From contig NZ_JAAKZY010000002.1 of NCBI RefSeq assembly GCF_011045015.1, positions 1 through 64,000 of the forward strand: a stretch of 64,000 nucleotides of DNA. Direction: 5' to 3'. Source of the stretch: Streptomyces scabichelini. Lineage in GTDB: Bacteria > Actinomycetota > Actinomycetes > Streptomycetales > Streptomycetaceae. This document shows positions 35,032 through 43,900 of the stretch, one piece after another; position 1 is the first letter of the stretch; every line of letters begins with the position of its first letter. The position numbers were made by a program, and so were the translations under genes. The notes beneath the pieces are model-generated. The model was not told where the DNA came from. It saw only the letters and a list, made by a program, of their open reading frames with translations, and made no database searches.

Positions 35032-36180
35032 ATGCTGAACATCGCGGACACGCTGTACGACTGGTGCCGTGAGGCCCGCCCCTTCGCCCTCGCCACCGTC
35101 GTCCAGGTCAGCGGCAGCGCACCCCTGCCACCCGGCACCGCCCTCGCCGTCGACACCGGCGGCACGGCGGTCGGCAGCGTCTCCGGCGGCTGCGTCGAGG
35201 GAGCCGTCTACGAACTGTGCCAACAGGTCCTGGCGGACCGCGGCACCCCCGCACGGGCCCGCTTCGGCTACTCCGACGACGACGCCTTCGCCGTCGGCCT
35301 GACCTGCGGAGGCGAGATCGAAGTCCTCGTCCAGCACGTCGACCCCGCCGACCAGCCCCACCTCACCACGGCCCTCGAAGCCGTCACCCAGGGCCGGTCC
35401 ATCGCCCTCGCGCAGATCATCGACGGCTCCGAGGCTCTCCTCGGCCGCACCCTCTCCCTCCACGGCGACGGCAGCGCGTACGACGGAACCCTCGGCAGCC
35501 CGGGCGAGGACCGTGCGGTGGCGCTCCAGGCCCGCGCGCTGCTGCGGGCGGGCCGCACCGCCCGGATCGAAGTCGGCGGCGACGCCGACACCTGCCCCGA
35601 ACGGCTGTCCGTCCTCGTCCACACTCACGCGCCCCGCCCCCGCATGCTCATCTTCGGCGCCGTCGACTTCGCGGGCGCGCTGAGCGAGGCCGGACGCTTC
35701 CTCGGCTACCGGGTCACGGTCTGCGACGCCCGCCCGGTCTTCGCGACCCCAGCCCGCTTCCCTCACGCCGACGAGGTCGTCGTCGACTGGCCGCACCGCT
35801 ATCTGGAGCGCACGGAAGTGGACTCCCGCACCGCAGTCTGCGTCCTCACCCATGACGCCAAGTTCGACATCCCTCTCCTTCGCCTCGCCCTCGGCCTCCC
35901 CGTCGGCTACATAGGCGCCATGGGCTCCCGCCGCACCCACGACCACCGCCTCGACGCCCTGCGCGAAGCCGGCGTACCGGACGACCGGCTCGCCCGCCTG
36001 AACTCCCCCATCGGTCTCGACCTCGGCGCCCACACCCCCGAAGAAACAGCCATCTCCATCACCGCCGAGATCATCGCCCACACCAACGACCGCACCGGCC
36101 TGCCCCTCTCCCGCGGCACGGGACCCATCCACGACCCCGCCGCAGCCGCCCTTTCACCAGTCGTACGAGGGGCCGCGTGA
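35032..36180 (+). CDS. XdhC/CoxI-family maturation factor (PaoD-like)
   Basis: The 382-residue protein has the XdhC N-terminal region (ATVVQVSGSAPLPPGTALAV, then GSVSGGCVEGAVYE) and a C-terminal Rossmann domain (LIFGAVDFAGALSEAGRFLGYRVTVCDARPVF, then YIGAMGSRRTH). XdhC proteins bind the molybdenum cofactor, help its sulfuration and insert it into xanthine-oxidase-family enzymes. The partner is surely the oxidoreductase encoded upstream. GGAG precedes ATG 35032. The gene has its own 147-bp leader after the terminator, so it may be separately expressed. Confidence 0.9.
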   Translation: MLNIADTLYDWCREARPFALATVVQVSGSAPLPPGTALAVDTGGTAVGSVSGGCVEGAVYELCQQVLADRGTPARARFGYSDDDAFAVGLTCGGEIEVLVQHVDPADQPHLTTALEAVTQGRSIALAQIIDGSEALLGRTLSLHGDGSAYDGTLGSPGEDRAVALQARALLRAGRTARIEVGGDADTCPERLSVLVHTHAPRPRMLIFGAVDFAGALSEAGRFLGYRVTVCDARPVFATPARFPHADEVVVDWPHRYLERTEVDSRTAVCVLTHDAKFDIPLLRLALGLPVGYIGAMGSRRTHDHRLDALREAGVPDDRLARLNSPIGLDLGAHTPEETAISITAEIIAHTNDRTGLPLSRGTGPIHDPAAAALSPVVRGAA

Positions 36181-36202
36181 CGGCCCGAAGCGGCACCGCA
36201 GG

Positions 36203-37732
36203 TCAGGGGCGGGCCGACTCCGTGGCCCCGAGCCGAGCATGGCTGATGCCGGACAGGTCGTGGGTGCGCATGCTGTTTCGGTCGGCGACGGAGCGGCCGA
36301 GGGCGTGGTGCGGCCACAGACCCGCCGCCACCCGGCGACTGCGCTCGCTCCATTCGCGGGCCGGAGCACTGCTGGACTTGTAGTGGTTGAGGGCGAAGCC
36401 GCCGGAGTGGATCCGGAGCAGGCAGAAGCCGCCGGGGTACTCCTTGGCGGCGCCGACCTCCTGCATCGTGACGTGCGGGGCCTGGGGCAGGACGGTCCGC
36501 TTGTTGCGGTGGGTGTGGCCCGCGTGGTGGAGGAAGACGCCAGGAGCACCGGCATAGGCGTCGAGGATCGAGCGGGCCTGGCGGCGGTTCAGGCGCTGTC
36601 CGCTCGCCACGGGGAAGATGGAATCCCGTACGGTCAGCGGATGGTGGCCGAACACGACTGTGGGCTGGTCCTTGTTCTCCTTCAACCTGCTCCGGAACCA
36701 GGCCAGTTGCTCGGCACCGAGCCCGCCCGTGTCGGCCCCGTTGCCGGCCTTCTCGTATGTGTCGAGACCGATGATCCGCAGCCCGCCGAGATCGCGGGCG
36801 AAGTACGAGGGTCCCGCGCCGCCGAGGAACCTTTCATGGAAGGCGTCCCCGCAACCGCCCGTACAAGAACCGCAGTCGCAGTGTCGTGGTCTGTCGTGGT
36901 TTCCGCGTACGACGAAGTAGTCCTGCCCGTGGGCGCCGAAGCCGTCGAGGATCCGCCCGGCCTCCGCCATGTCCCGGGGCGCGCCGCCGGCCGAGATGTC
37001 CCCCGCGGCCAGCAGCACGTCCGCCCCGCGCCGACGCGCCTCCTCCACCAGGGCCCGGCTCATGGTCTCCGGATACGGCGCGAGCCCCGGCTCCTGTGAC
37101 ACCCCGCGCATCAGGGGTACGCCGGTCACCAGACCGGCGGTGGTCTCCCCGACGTGCAGGTCGTTGCAGAGCGCGATCGACAGCAGGTGTCTCCCGGGCG
37201 GGGGCTGCGGCGTGGTGAAGGAGTAGGGCCCTCCGTGTATGCCGAACCCGAAGCGGGATGTGCCCACGGCGTTGCCGCGAACGAGGTGCAGGGGTGTGGG
37301 CGTGGCGGCCACGCCCCGCGAGCGGGCCTGGTAGTAGTACGTCTGCCCCGGCTCGAGGCCCGTGAGCTCCACCTGGTGGTGCGCGGTGGGCCGGTCCTCC
37401 GCCGCGGTGCGGTTCAGCCGGGCCGGGTGAGTGCCGTAGACGACCTCGCCCTCCGTGACGGCGGGGAGTATGTGGCCCAGCCCGTCGTGGGTGCCGGGCA
37501 CTCCCGTGTACCAGGTGATGACGGCGCTGTCCTCGGTCAGGGTGACCAGTTCCAGATTGACGGCCGCCAGGGTGTCCGAGTGACGGGAGTGGCCCGTGGG
37601 TACCGAGCCGTGAACGGCGCCGGCTGCCGCCCGCAGCAGGGCGGGGGCCAGGAGGGCGCCGGATCGTAGGATTTCGCAGGGCGAGGGCAGGGCCGACAGG
37701 GCCGCGAGGGGAGCGGAAAAGCAGCAGGGCAT
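36203..37732 (-). CDS. Metallophosphoesterase with N-terminal fibronectin-like domain
   Basis: The protein (about 509 residues) has an N-terminal purple-acid-phosphatase-like Fn3 region (NLELVTLTEDSAVITWYTG, then GLEPGQTYYYQARSRG). A calcineurin-like phosphoesterase domain follows: CNDLHVGE, LLAAGDIS, VVRGNHDR, FGHHPLT and HHAGHTHRNK, which give the D-x-H, GD, GNH(D/E), H and GHxH metal ligands. The insertion CDCGSCTGGCGD is Cys-rich and could bind another metal. The start is uncertain: ATG 37732 gives a weakly hydrophobic N-terminus, while the open frame continues to 37990. It is convergent with the XdhC gene, 22 bp apart. Confidence 0.85.
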   Translation of the reverse strand: MPCCFSAPLAALSALPSPCEILRSGALLAPALLRAAAGAVHGSVPTGHSRHSDTLAAVNLELVTLTEDSAVITWYTGVPGTHDGLGHILPAVTEGEVVYGTHPARLNRTAAEDRPTAHHQVELTGLEPGQTYYYQARSRGVAATPTPLHLVRGNAVGTSRFGFGIHGGPYSFTTPQPPPGRHLLSIALCNDLHVGETTAGLVTGVPLMRGVSQEPGLAPYPETMSRALVEEARRRGADVLLAAGDISAGGAPRDMAEAGRILDGFGAHGQDYFVVRGNHDRPRHCDCGSCTGGCGDAFHERFLGGAGPSYFARDLGGLRIIGLDTYEKAGNGADTGGLGAEQLAWFRSRLKENKDQPTVVFGHHPLTVRDSIFPVASGQRLNRRQARSILDAYAGAPGVFLHHAGHTHRNKRTVLPQAPHVTMQEVGAAKEYPGGFCLLRIHSGGFALNHYKSSSAPAREWSERSRRVAAGLWPHHALGRSVADRNSMRTHDLSGISHARLGATESARP

Positions 37733-38151
37733 GCCCAAGTGTGTGTCCGCACGCGGTGAACGGGGGCGGTGCTGCCGAGGGCGGCACCCGGTACGGAACG
37801 CGACGTCTCTGTCGTCGGCCGGCTTGTTCGATCTTTTCCCGATATACGCCATAGCCGTCCGCGGAGGCTCAACGCCGGGGCGTCGCAAGGAGTTTGGAGG
37901 GGAGACCCTCCGGGCGGGGGAGCGGGAGGCATGCGGCACGAAGAGGCGGCCCGGGCGCCGCCGCGGTCGTTCCGGAGTTGCCGAAGTCACACGCCGAGCT
38001 GTCGGGGTTTCCGGAATGCTCGAGCCGCGATCATGCCGTCGGGACGGGTCCCGAGCCGTGAGGGGTAGCGTCCGGTCCGCAACAATCCATCTCCACCCGC
38101 TCCACCCGCTCCATCCACTCCACTCGCTCCACTCAGAAGAGATGTGGTGAC
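37733..38151. other. Divergent intergenic region
   Basis: The 419 bp between the phosphoesterase and a small membrane-protein gene show no supported gene. A run of CCACCCGCT-like units occupies about 38093-38135, immediately before the rightward gene. If the phosphoesterase starts farther upstream, part of this is coding. Confidence 0.4.
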
Positions 38152-38487
38152 GTGATCTTCATGCTTCTGGCCGGGGTGCTGGTCACCGGCGTCGGTCTCT
38201 TCATGACGAGAGGCCTTGAGGGCGCGACAGTCCACACCAACGGCCTTGCGGTGATGTGGGTCGGCGCGATGCTGATCCTCCGCTACATGATCGGGCGGAA
38301 CGCGCCCGCGGCGCTGCTCCTGTGGGCCGTCGGAGGCGCCAGCCTCTACTACGTGTTCGGCTACACCGACCTGCCGCACACGCTCACCGACGGCGGCGGT
38401 CAGTGGATCGTGGGAAACCTGCTGCTCGTGCTCGCAGCGGCGGTGTACCTGCGGTCACGCAAGAAGCCACCGCCGCCGCAGGAGTGA
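38152..38487 (+). CDS. Small integral membrane protein (111 aa)
   Basis: A 111-residue hydrophobic protein with three to four predicted helices (LLAGVLVTGVGLFM, NGLAVMWVGAMLILRYMIG, AALLLWAVGGASLYYVFGY and IVGNLLLVLAAAVYL) and a basic, proline-rich tail. I do not recognise a family function. GTG 38152 is taken as start, with ATG 38161 as alternative; the ribosome site (AGAAGAGATG) is modest. Confidence 0.6.
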   Translation: MIFMLLAGVLVTGVGLFMTRGLEGATVHTNGLAVMWVGAMLILRYMIGRNAPAALLLWAVGGASLYYVFGYTDLPHTLTDGGGQWIVGNLLLVLAAAVYLRSRKKPPPPQE

Positions 38488-38564
38488 ACCCGGCGCTCGG
38501 CGGCCTCTGATCCGTCCCGCCCTTGATCCATCCCGCCCTGCACGGCCGACGGAACGGAGGTGCG

Positions 38565-39701
38565 TCAGTTGCGGGGGATTCGGGCTTGGGCGGGGGGCCC
38601 GCCGGGCTGCTGGACCTGGGTCGGCTCCGGCAGGGCGGGCCAGTAGTGCTCGGTGAACAGACGGGCGACCAGCTCGCCTCGGCTGGAGACGCAGGCCTTG
38701 GTGAAGACGGTCTTGAGGTGGTCGCGGACCGTGTGCGGGGAGATGAACAGCGTGGTGGCGATCTCAACGGTCGTCATCCCGCGCGCGATGAGCTGGGTGA
38801 TCTGGAGCTCTCGCGAGGTCAGGCCGTATGCATCGGCGACCAGGACCGCCAGGTCGGCGGGCGCCGCGGGCTCGATGACGAGGGCTACAGGGCCTGGCCG
38901 GCCGCCGGGTCCTGTGAGACAGGAGGCGTGGCAGGTCAGCCAGCGGCCTTCGGCGGTCCGGATGCGCACCCGGGCGTTGCCGTGGTCGCGGCCGTCGGCG
39001 ACGGCCCGTGCCTGGAGAGCCGTGCCGATCACCCAGATGGGCAGCTTCAGCCCCAGCGGTGAGGGGAAGGACGGCCCCTTCGGCAGCAGCGCGAGGTGAT
39101 GCCGTGCCTCGTCATTGATCGACATGGCTTCGCCGGAATCGTCGAAGAGGATCAGGCCGGGCGCGGGCGAGTCGGTGCGGGGGTGCGACCCGGGAGGCCG
39201 GGCGAACCTGCGGAGCCGCGCGGCCAGCGGGCGGGACAGGCCGGCGAGCAGCGCGATCTCGTCCTGACGGAACGTGTCGGTGATGCGGAACAGGCTCACC
39301 AGGCCCCATGGCCGGCCGCCGATCCGCAGTACGGCGCGCAACTCGTCGTGCACGCCCTGGCCGAGCAGGAGGCGCCGGAAGCGGGCACTGCGGGCGGGCA
39401 GATCGCCGGTGGCCGCGCGCAACCCGGCCGCCGGTACGGTCGCGCGGGCCAGCTCGCGGAACGGCACGACGTTCTCCTCCAGGAGCTCGCTCTCCCAGTA
39501 GGCGGCACAGCCCTCACCGGAGCCGAGGTTCTCCACCAGCATCGGCGCGGTGATCAGGCCGGTCTCCGGGTCGGCGGCCGTCCACACGGCCGAGTGGAAC
39601 GGCACCAGCCGCCGCAGCCCGGCCGAGGCCCGGCTGAACAACTGGAACGCGTCGGCGGCTCGTTCGGCGGCCAACAGCACCGGCCTGTGTGGATCGGTCA
39701 T
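38565..39701 (-). CDS. LuxR-type transcriptional regulator with GAF/PAS-like sensor region
   Basis: The 378-residue protein ends with a LuxR helix-turn-helix (YGLTSRELQITQLIARGMTT, then IATTLFISPHTVRDHLKTVF). Before it lie a GAF-like region and a short PAS-like segment (GLILFDDSGEAMSINDEARHHL). It lacks a receiver domain, so it should sense a ligand rather than a kinase. GGGGGGA precedes ATG 39701. The gene is divergent from the FAD/NAD(P) protein gene 156 bp away, its likely target. Confidence 0.85.
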   Translation of the reverse strand: MTDPHRPVLLAAERAADAFQLFSRASAGLRRLVPFHSAVWTAADPETGLITAPMLVENLGSGEGCAAYWESELLEENVVPFRELARATVPAAGLRAATGDLPARSARFRRLLLGQGVHDELRAVLRIGGRPWGLVSLFRITDTFRQDEIALLAGLSRPLAARLRRFARPPGSHPRTDSPAPGLILFDDSGEAMSINDEARHHLALLPKGPSFPSPLGLKLPIWVIGTALQARAVADGRDHGNARVRIRTAEGRWLTCHASCLTGPGGRPGPVALVIEPAAPADLAVLVADAYGLTSRELQITQLIARGMTTVEIATTLFISPHTVRDHLKTVFTKACVSSRGELVARLFTEHYWPALPEPTQVQQPGGPPAQARIPRN

Positions 39702-39857
39702 GTGTATCCCCCCGGGGTCAGCCTGCCTTGTCTTCTGCACAGCACCAACCCCCCGTTTGAGGGGGCCGTTCCGAGCCGATCGCCCGCACACGGGGGATGG
39801 GGCTCTCCGGCGGAGTTGGCGAAGGTCGATGACACACGACCACCGGAGAGGGAGATC

Positions 39858-41345
39858 ATGGACATCGCGATTGTCGGAGGGGGCGCGGCAGCGGTCGGCC
39901 TGCTGGACGCGCTGGCCGCCACGGAGGGCGAGCCCGCCGTGGGCGAGACCGGCACGATCACAGTCTTCGAGCCGTCACCGCAGCTCTGGAGGGGGCGGCC
40001 GTACGGCCCTGACCTGGATTCGGTGCTGGTGAACGCGCCACCCGCCATCATGTCCATCCGGAACAGCGACTTCGGCCACTATGCGGCCTGGCTGGGAGAT
40101 CGAGGCGCCGACCACATCGACGAGCTCCTGGGCCTGCCGCTGGTCCCGCGCGCACTCTACGGCGAGTATCTGGCGCACACCGCCGAGAAGGCCATCGCGG
40201 CCCTGGGCGAGCAGGGCCGGCTCGTACGCGTCGTGGCCGCCCGCGTGACCGAGGTCGTCCGCTCCGGAGCCCGACTCGTCCTGCGTACGCACGACACACA
40301 TGACCCGTACGACACACAAGAGCACGAGGCCACCCACGTGGCGCTGTGCGTGGGCGGAGGAACACCCCCAGATCCGTACGGCCTCGACGAGTTCCCGGGC
40401 TTCACGACCGATCCCTATCCGCTCGCCGACACGCTCGACCACGTTCCGGCCGGGGGCGATGTGGCGATCATCGGCAGCGGCCTGACCGCCGTGGACGTCG
40501 TCGTGTCGCTCGCCGCGCGCGGGCATCAGGGGCGGATCACGCTCCTCTCGCGCAGCGGAGTGCTGCCGCACGTCTGGCAGCGCCCGGACGACCGGCGCCC
40601 GCGGCACGTGACCGCCGAACGCGTGGCGGGGCTGCACCAGGCACGGGGGAACGTCACGCTCGACGACCTCGTCGGGCTGCTGCGCAGGGAACTGGCCGAC
40701 GCGGGGGAGGACTTCGACGAGCTCGCGGCCGAGCTGCGGGGCACCGAGGCCGAGGACCCGGTCCAGCGGCTCCGGCGGCAGATCGCCGCCGTCGACGACC
40801 CCCGGATCGGCCGCCGCGTACTGCAGGAGACGGCGCACACCGTCGGGCCGTACGTGTGGCGGCTGCTGCCCGAAGCCGACCGCGCGTGGCTGCGGCGCCA
40901 CCTCCGCACGGCCACCAGCGTGGCCTCGCCCATGGTTCCGGTGAACGCGTCCGTCCTGATGCGGCTCCTGGATTCCGGTCAGCTCGCCGTCACGCGCGGC
41001 GTCCACGCGATCGAGCCGGTGAACGGGTGGTTCCGGGTACGGGACGACGACGGCGAACGCACCGCGGAGATCGTCGTCAACGCCGTGAACCCGCCACCGC
41101 AAGCGGTCCCGGCCGCGGCCCGGCACCTGGTCCGGTCCCTGGTGAGCGCCGGCCTGGCCACACTCCACCCGTCCGGCGGGCTGATCCCCGCCGACCCGCG
41201 CGTGCATGTGGTCGGAGACCTGACCGGAGGGGGCTCGTTCATCACCTCGAGCATCCCCGGCGTCGCCGCCCAGGCGTCCCGCACCGCCCAAGCGCTCCGC
41301 ACCATCAGCGCAGCCGTTCAGCCACCTGCTCCAGGCCGTCCCTGA
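39858..41345 (+). CDS. FAD/NAD(P)-binding protein (flavin N-monooxygenase/oxidoreductase-like)
   Basis: The 495-residue flavoprotein starts with the FAD dinucleotide motif GGGAAAVGLLDAL (residues 7-19). It has a second nucleotide motif in DVAIIGSGLTAVDVVVSLAARGH (near 200-222) and ends GDLTGGGSFITSSIPGVAAQA. This fits the FAD-NAD(P)-binding family (NAD_binding_9) common in Streptomyces, of mostly unknown substrate. GAGAGGGAG precedes the ATG. Its 3' end overlaps the convergent TPR gene by 41 bp. Confidence 0.85.
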   Translation: MDIAIVGGGAAAVGLLDALAATEGEPAVGETGTITVFEPSPQLWRGRPYGPDLDSVLVNAPPAIMSIRNSDFGHYAAWLGDRGADHIDELLGLPLVPRALYGEYLAHTAEKAIAALGEQGRLVRVVAARVTEVVRSGARLVLRTHDTHDPYDTQEHEATHVALCVGGGTPPDPYGLDEFPGFTTDPYPLADTLDHVPAGGDVAIIGSGLTAVDVVVSLAARGHQGRITLLSRSGVLPHVWQRPDDRRPRHVTAERVAGLHQARGNVTLDDLVGLLRRELADAGEDFDELAAELRGTEAEDPVQRLRRQIAAVDDPRIGRRVLQETAHTVGPYVWRLLPEADRAWLRRHLRTATSVASPMVPVNASVLMRLLDSGQLAVTRGVHAIEPVNGWFRVRDDDGERTAEIVVNAVNPPPQAVPAAARHLVRSLVSAGLATLHPSGGLIPADPRVHVVGDLTGGGSFITSSIPGVAAQASRTAQALRTISAAVQPPAPGRP

Positions 41346-41757
41346 TCAGCTGCCCGTATCCGTCATCGCCAAGCGCGCCGATCGTTTCCTGCGCGCGCTG
41401 GAGGTGCTCACGAGCACGATCGAGATCGCCCAGCTTGCGATAGCACTCGCTCAAGTTCAGATGCAGCGAGGGGTACAGGCCGGCCACCGGTAGGGACACC
41501 CCGGCCTGCGCGACCCGCGCGTCGGTGATCAGGTCGGCGGCCGCCAGCGCTCGCTGGTCCCAGATCAGCTCCTCGTGCACGTCGTCCTGCACATCGGCCA
41601 TCGCGTGCGCGAGCGTGCAACGCTGCAGGGGATCCCCGTGCTCGCCGCCGATCTCGTCCCAGATCTCTGCGAACCGGCGGCGAGCGGCCTCCCGCTCGCC
41701 GCTGTGGCCGAGCTGCACGGCCTGACCGATCCGGATGATCGTCGGATCCGTGATCAT
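41305..41757 (-). CDS. Tetratricopeptide-repeat protein (150 aa)
   Basis: The 150-residue, mostly helical protein has TPR-like segments (VQLGHSGEREAARRRFAEIWDE and LHLNLSECYRKLGDLDRAREHL). It is probably a protein-interaction module. The long open frame upstream to 43059 is antisense-like shadow of the kinase gene, and ATG 41757 is chosen because a G-rich ribosome site (GGAAGGGGGG) lies before it. It follows the kinase gene by 56 bp and may be co-transcribed with it. Confidence 0.75.
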   Translation of the reverse strand: MITDPTIIRIGQAVQLGHSGEREAARRRFAEIWDEIGGEHGDPLQRCTLAHAMADVQDDVHEELIWDQRALAAADLITDARVAQAGVSLPVAGLYPSLHLNLSECYRKLGDLDRAREHLQRAQETIGALGDDGYGQLIRDGLEQVAERLR

Positions 41758-41813
41758 TCGGGCCCCCCTTCCCGGCGTCAGGTGGAACGCGCACCCGCCG
41801 CGCCGGCCGCCCA

Positions 41814-43376
41814 TCAAGGTTGATGCGTGACGCTCACCTGCACGGTCAGCGTGCCCCTGTTGTCCTGGAGGCAGCCCTCGCCGTCGTTGATCGACAGTTG
41901 CAGGGTGCCGTTCCTGGCCGCCTGGAACGTCAGGCTCCGTCCGACGACGTGGACAGGAGAGTTCTGCCCACCCGCGAGGCGCGCCAGCAGGGTGCCGAAC
42001 GGCGCCGTGGGCTTGATCTTGCAGTCCTTCGCCCCGTCCAGCGACCTGTCGATCTCCGCGTTGTAACCGGCCGGCCCGGTCACGGGGATGTTCCGGAAGT
42101 CGACCGTCCACTCTCCCGAAGCGAACCGTACGCTGACCCGGTCTCCCCGCTGGACGGACACCCCGGACACCCCCTGCCAGCCGGTGGTGGACTGGACAAC
42201 CCGACTGGTGGTGGTCGTCGTCGGGTCCTCCTTGAGGGGGAGCACCCCGGTGAGGAAGAGCCCGCCGCCGACGCCGGCCGCCAGCACCGCCGTACCTGCC
42301 ATGGCCCATAACAGCCGCTTGGGGCCCCTCGATCGGGACGACTGCTGGTGCGCGGGCTTGAGTGACGTGGTGTGCAGCGCCGTCGGCGCGGTCTGCCCGG
42401 CCGGGACGAACCCCTGCCGGCCACTGGTCACCGTGTCCGCGTCGGGCAGCGGGGCCGCGGTCCGGACTGCGCCCATGGCCGGCGACGGCAGTGGCCCGGC
42501 GTCCGCCTGCCCTGCCGCGACGCGCCACAGTGCGGAACGCGTATCCGCCGCCGAAGGGCGCTCGTCCGGGGACTTGCGCAGCAGTGCCTCGACGAGCGGG
42601 CGCAGCGGGCCGAGCCGCTGCGACAGGACGGGTTCCTCGTACGCCACCGCGTGCAGCGTCGCGGGCCGCGCGGGCCTGCGGAACGGGGACTGCTCGCCGC
42701 AGACCGTGGCGAGGGTCGCGCCCAGTGACCACAGGTCGGAGGCCGGGCCGACCTGCGATCCCATCACCCGCTCGGGCGCCATGAACTCGAGGGAGCCGAC
42801 CAGTTCGCCGGTGGTCGTCAGGAACTCGCCGTCGTCCAGGGCCGCGATGCCGAAGTCGGTGAGGACGGCGTTGCCGTCGCGACGCAGCAGGACGTTGGCG
42901 GGTTTGACGTCGCGATGCAGGGTGCCGGCCGCGTGTACGGCCTCCAGCGCGTCGAGCAGTTGCAGCCCCAGGGCGGCGGCGTGCTGCGGGGTGAGCGGTC
43001 CGGTCTCGGCGATCTGGTGGGCGAGTGACGGCCCCTCGACGAGTTCCATGACGATCCACAGCCGGTCCTCGGACTCGACGAGGTCGTGGATGCCCACCAC
43101 ATGCGGGTGCGGCACCCGGGCGACCGCGCGCGCCTCACGTATCGCGCGGCGCAACCGTATGCGGTGCTCCTCGTCGCCGTGGGTGAGGATATGCAGTTCC
43201 TTGGCCGCGACCGGACGGTCCAGCAACTGGTCGTGGGCGCGCCAGACCGTGCCCATGCCGCCTCTGCCCAGAATGTCGTGGAGTAGATACCGACCGGCGA
43301 TCAGCCGTCCTGAGCCGCGTGGCGAATGCGTCGCCGCCTGGTGATCGCCGTCTCCCGATATCACGCGCTCTCTCAC
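41814..43376 (-). CDS. Membrane Ser/Thr protein kinase with LecA-like extracellular domain
   Basis: A 520-residue Hanks-type kinase: G-loop GRGGMG (37-42), Lys59, HRDVKPAN (154-161), DFG (174-176) and APE (200-202). One membrane helix (about 353-379) follows, then an outside domain of about 140 residues. That domain (VQRGDRVSVRFASGEWTVD, ending SINDGEGCLQDNRGTLTVQV) resembles PA-IL/LecA-type galactophilic lectin folds, with C452 and C502 possibly disulfide-bonded. It may sense a sugar or glycan and signal inward. GTG 43376 has GGAAGGA just upstream. The gene is divergent from a secreted GH95-like glycosidase, suggesting carbohydrate sensing. Confidence 0.88.
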   Translation of the reverse strand: MRERVISGDGDHQAATHSPRGSGRLIAGRYLLHDILGRGGMGTVWRAHDQLLDRPVAAKELHILTHGDEEHRIRLRRAIREARAVARVPHPHVVGIHDLVESEDRLWIVMELVEGPSLAHQIAETGPLTPQHAAALGLQLLDALEAVHAAGTLHRDVKPANVLLRRDGNAVLTDFGIAALDDGEFLTTTGELVGSLEFMAPERVMGSQVGPASDLWSLGATLATVCGEQSPFRRPARPATLHAVAYEEPVLSQRLGPLRPLVEALLRKSPDERPSAADTRSALWRVAAGQADAGPLPSPAMGAVRTAAPLPDADTVTSGRQGFVPAGQTAPTALHTTSLKPAHQQSSRSRGPKRLLWAMAGTAVLAAGVGGGLFLTGVLPLKEDPTTTTTSRVVQSTTGWQGVSGVSVQRGDRVSVRFASGEWTVDFRNIPVTGPAGYNAEIDRSLDGAKDCKIKPTAPFGTLLARLAGGQNSPVHVVGRSLTFQAARNGTLQLSINDGEGCLQDNRGTLTVQVSVTHQP

Positions 43377-43900
43377 GCTTCCTTCCCGGCGGTTCGGTCC
43401 CACGCCGGTCGTTGTTCGCTTGAACCTTGAACGGGGCCGAGCATAGCGGAGCGCATAGTGGCCGGAGGCTGGTCGCGGTGCATTCGCAGCCAGTTGTCGA
43501 ACGATTCCATTCGGGGGCTGATCCGAGATTCGTCCGGATTGCGCCGGGCCGGAAAGACTTCCTCGGTTCGGGCGAGTAACTGGTAGGCGTTGGCTTGGCT
43601 TTTCCTCATGGTTCCGTGCGATTCAACCAGTGGTGCGGCCGCGTTGCACATACGCCAGTGATGCCGATCCATACGCGTGCGTACACGACAGGTTTGTGCC
43701 AGACGACCCGGGACTTGCCTGCCCACGGCCGCGCAGACATCGGGCGGATCGGCCCCTCCGTCGGTCGGATGCAGCCGGGCATCCGCAGCTCACCTGCGGA
43801 TACGGATCCCTCCGATTTCCGATACGTCGGAGGTCTTCCCCTGTCGCCGAACGCCCTGCACCATGCGGGTGGTTCACAAACAGAAATGGGAGGCACCTAC
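43377..43900. promoter_or_regulatory. Divergent promoter region of kinase and GH95-like genes
   Basis: The 524-bp gap has no supported gene. It contains the inverted repeat CCTCCGA/TCGGAGG (43809-43815/43827-43833), which could be an operator for the glycosidase gene. An isolated ATTGCGCC at 43538-43545 matches the monooxygenase-cluster motif but may be coincidental. Confidence 0.4.

Noticed and set aside
37733..37990. N-terminal extension of the metallophosphoesterase
   Set aside because: Arg/Pro-rich, non-domain sequence without a signal peptide. It cannot be fully excluded.
43538..43545. Further ATTGCGCC copy as part of the monooxygenase regulon
   Set aside because: Isolated, far from the cluster, without the extended match. 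One or two chance copies are expected.
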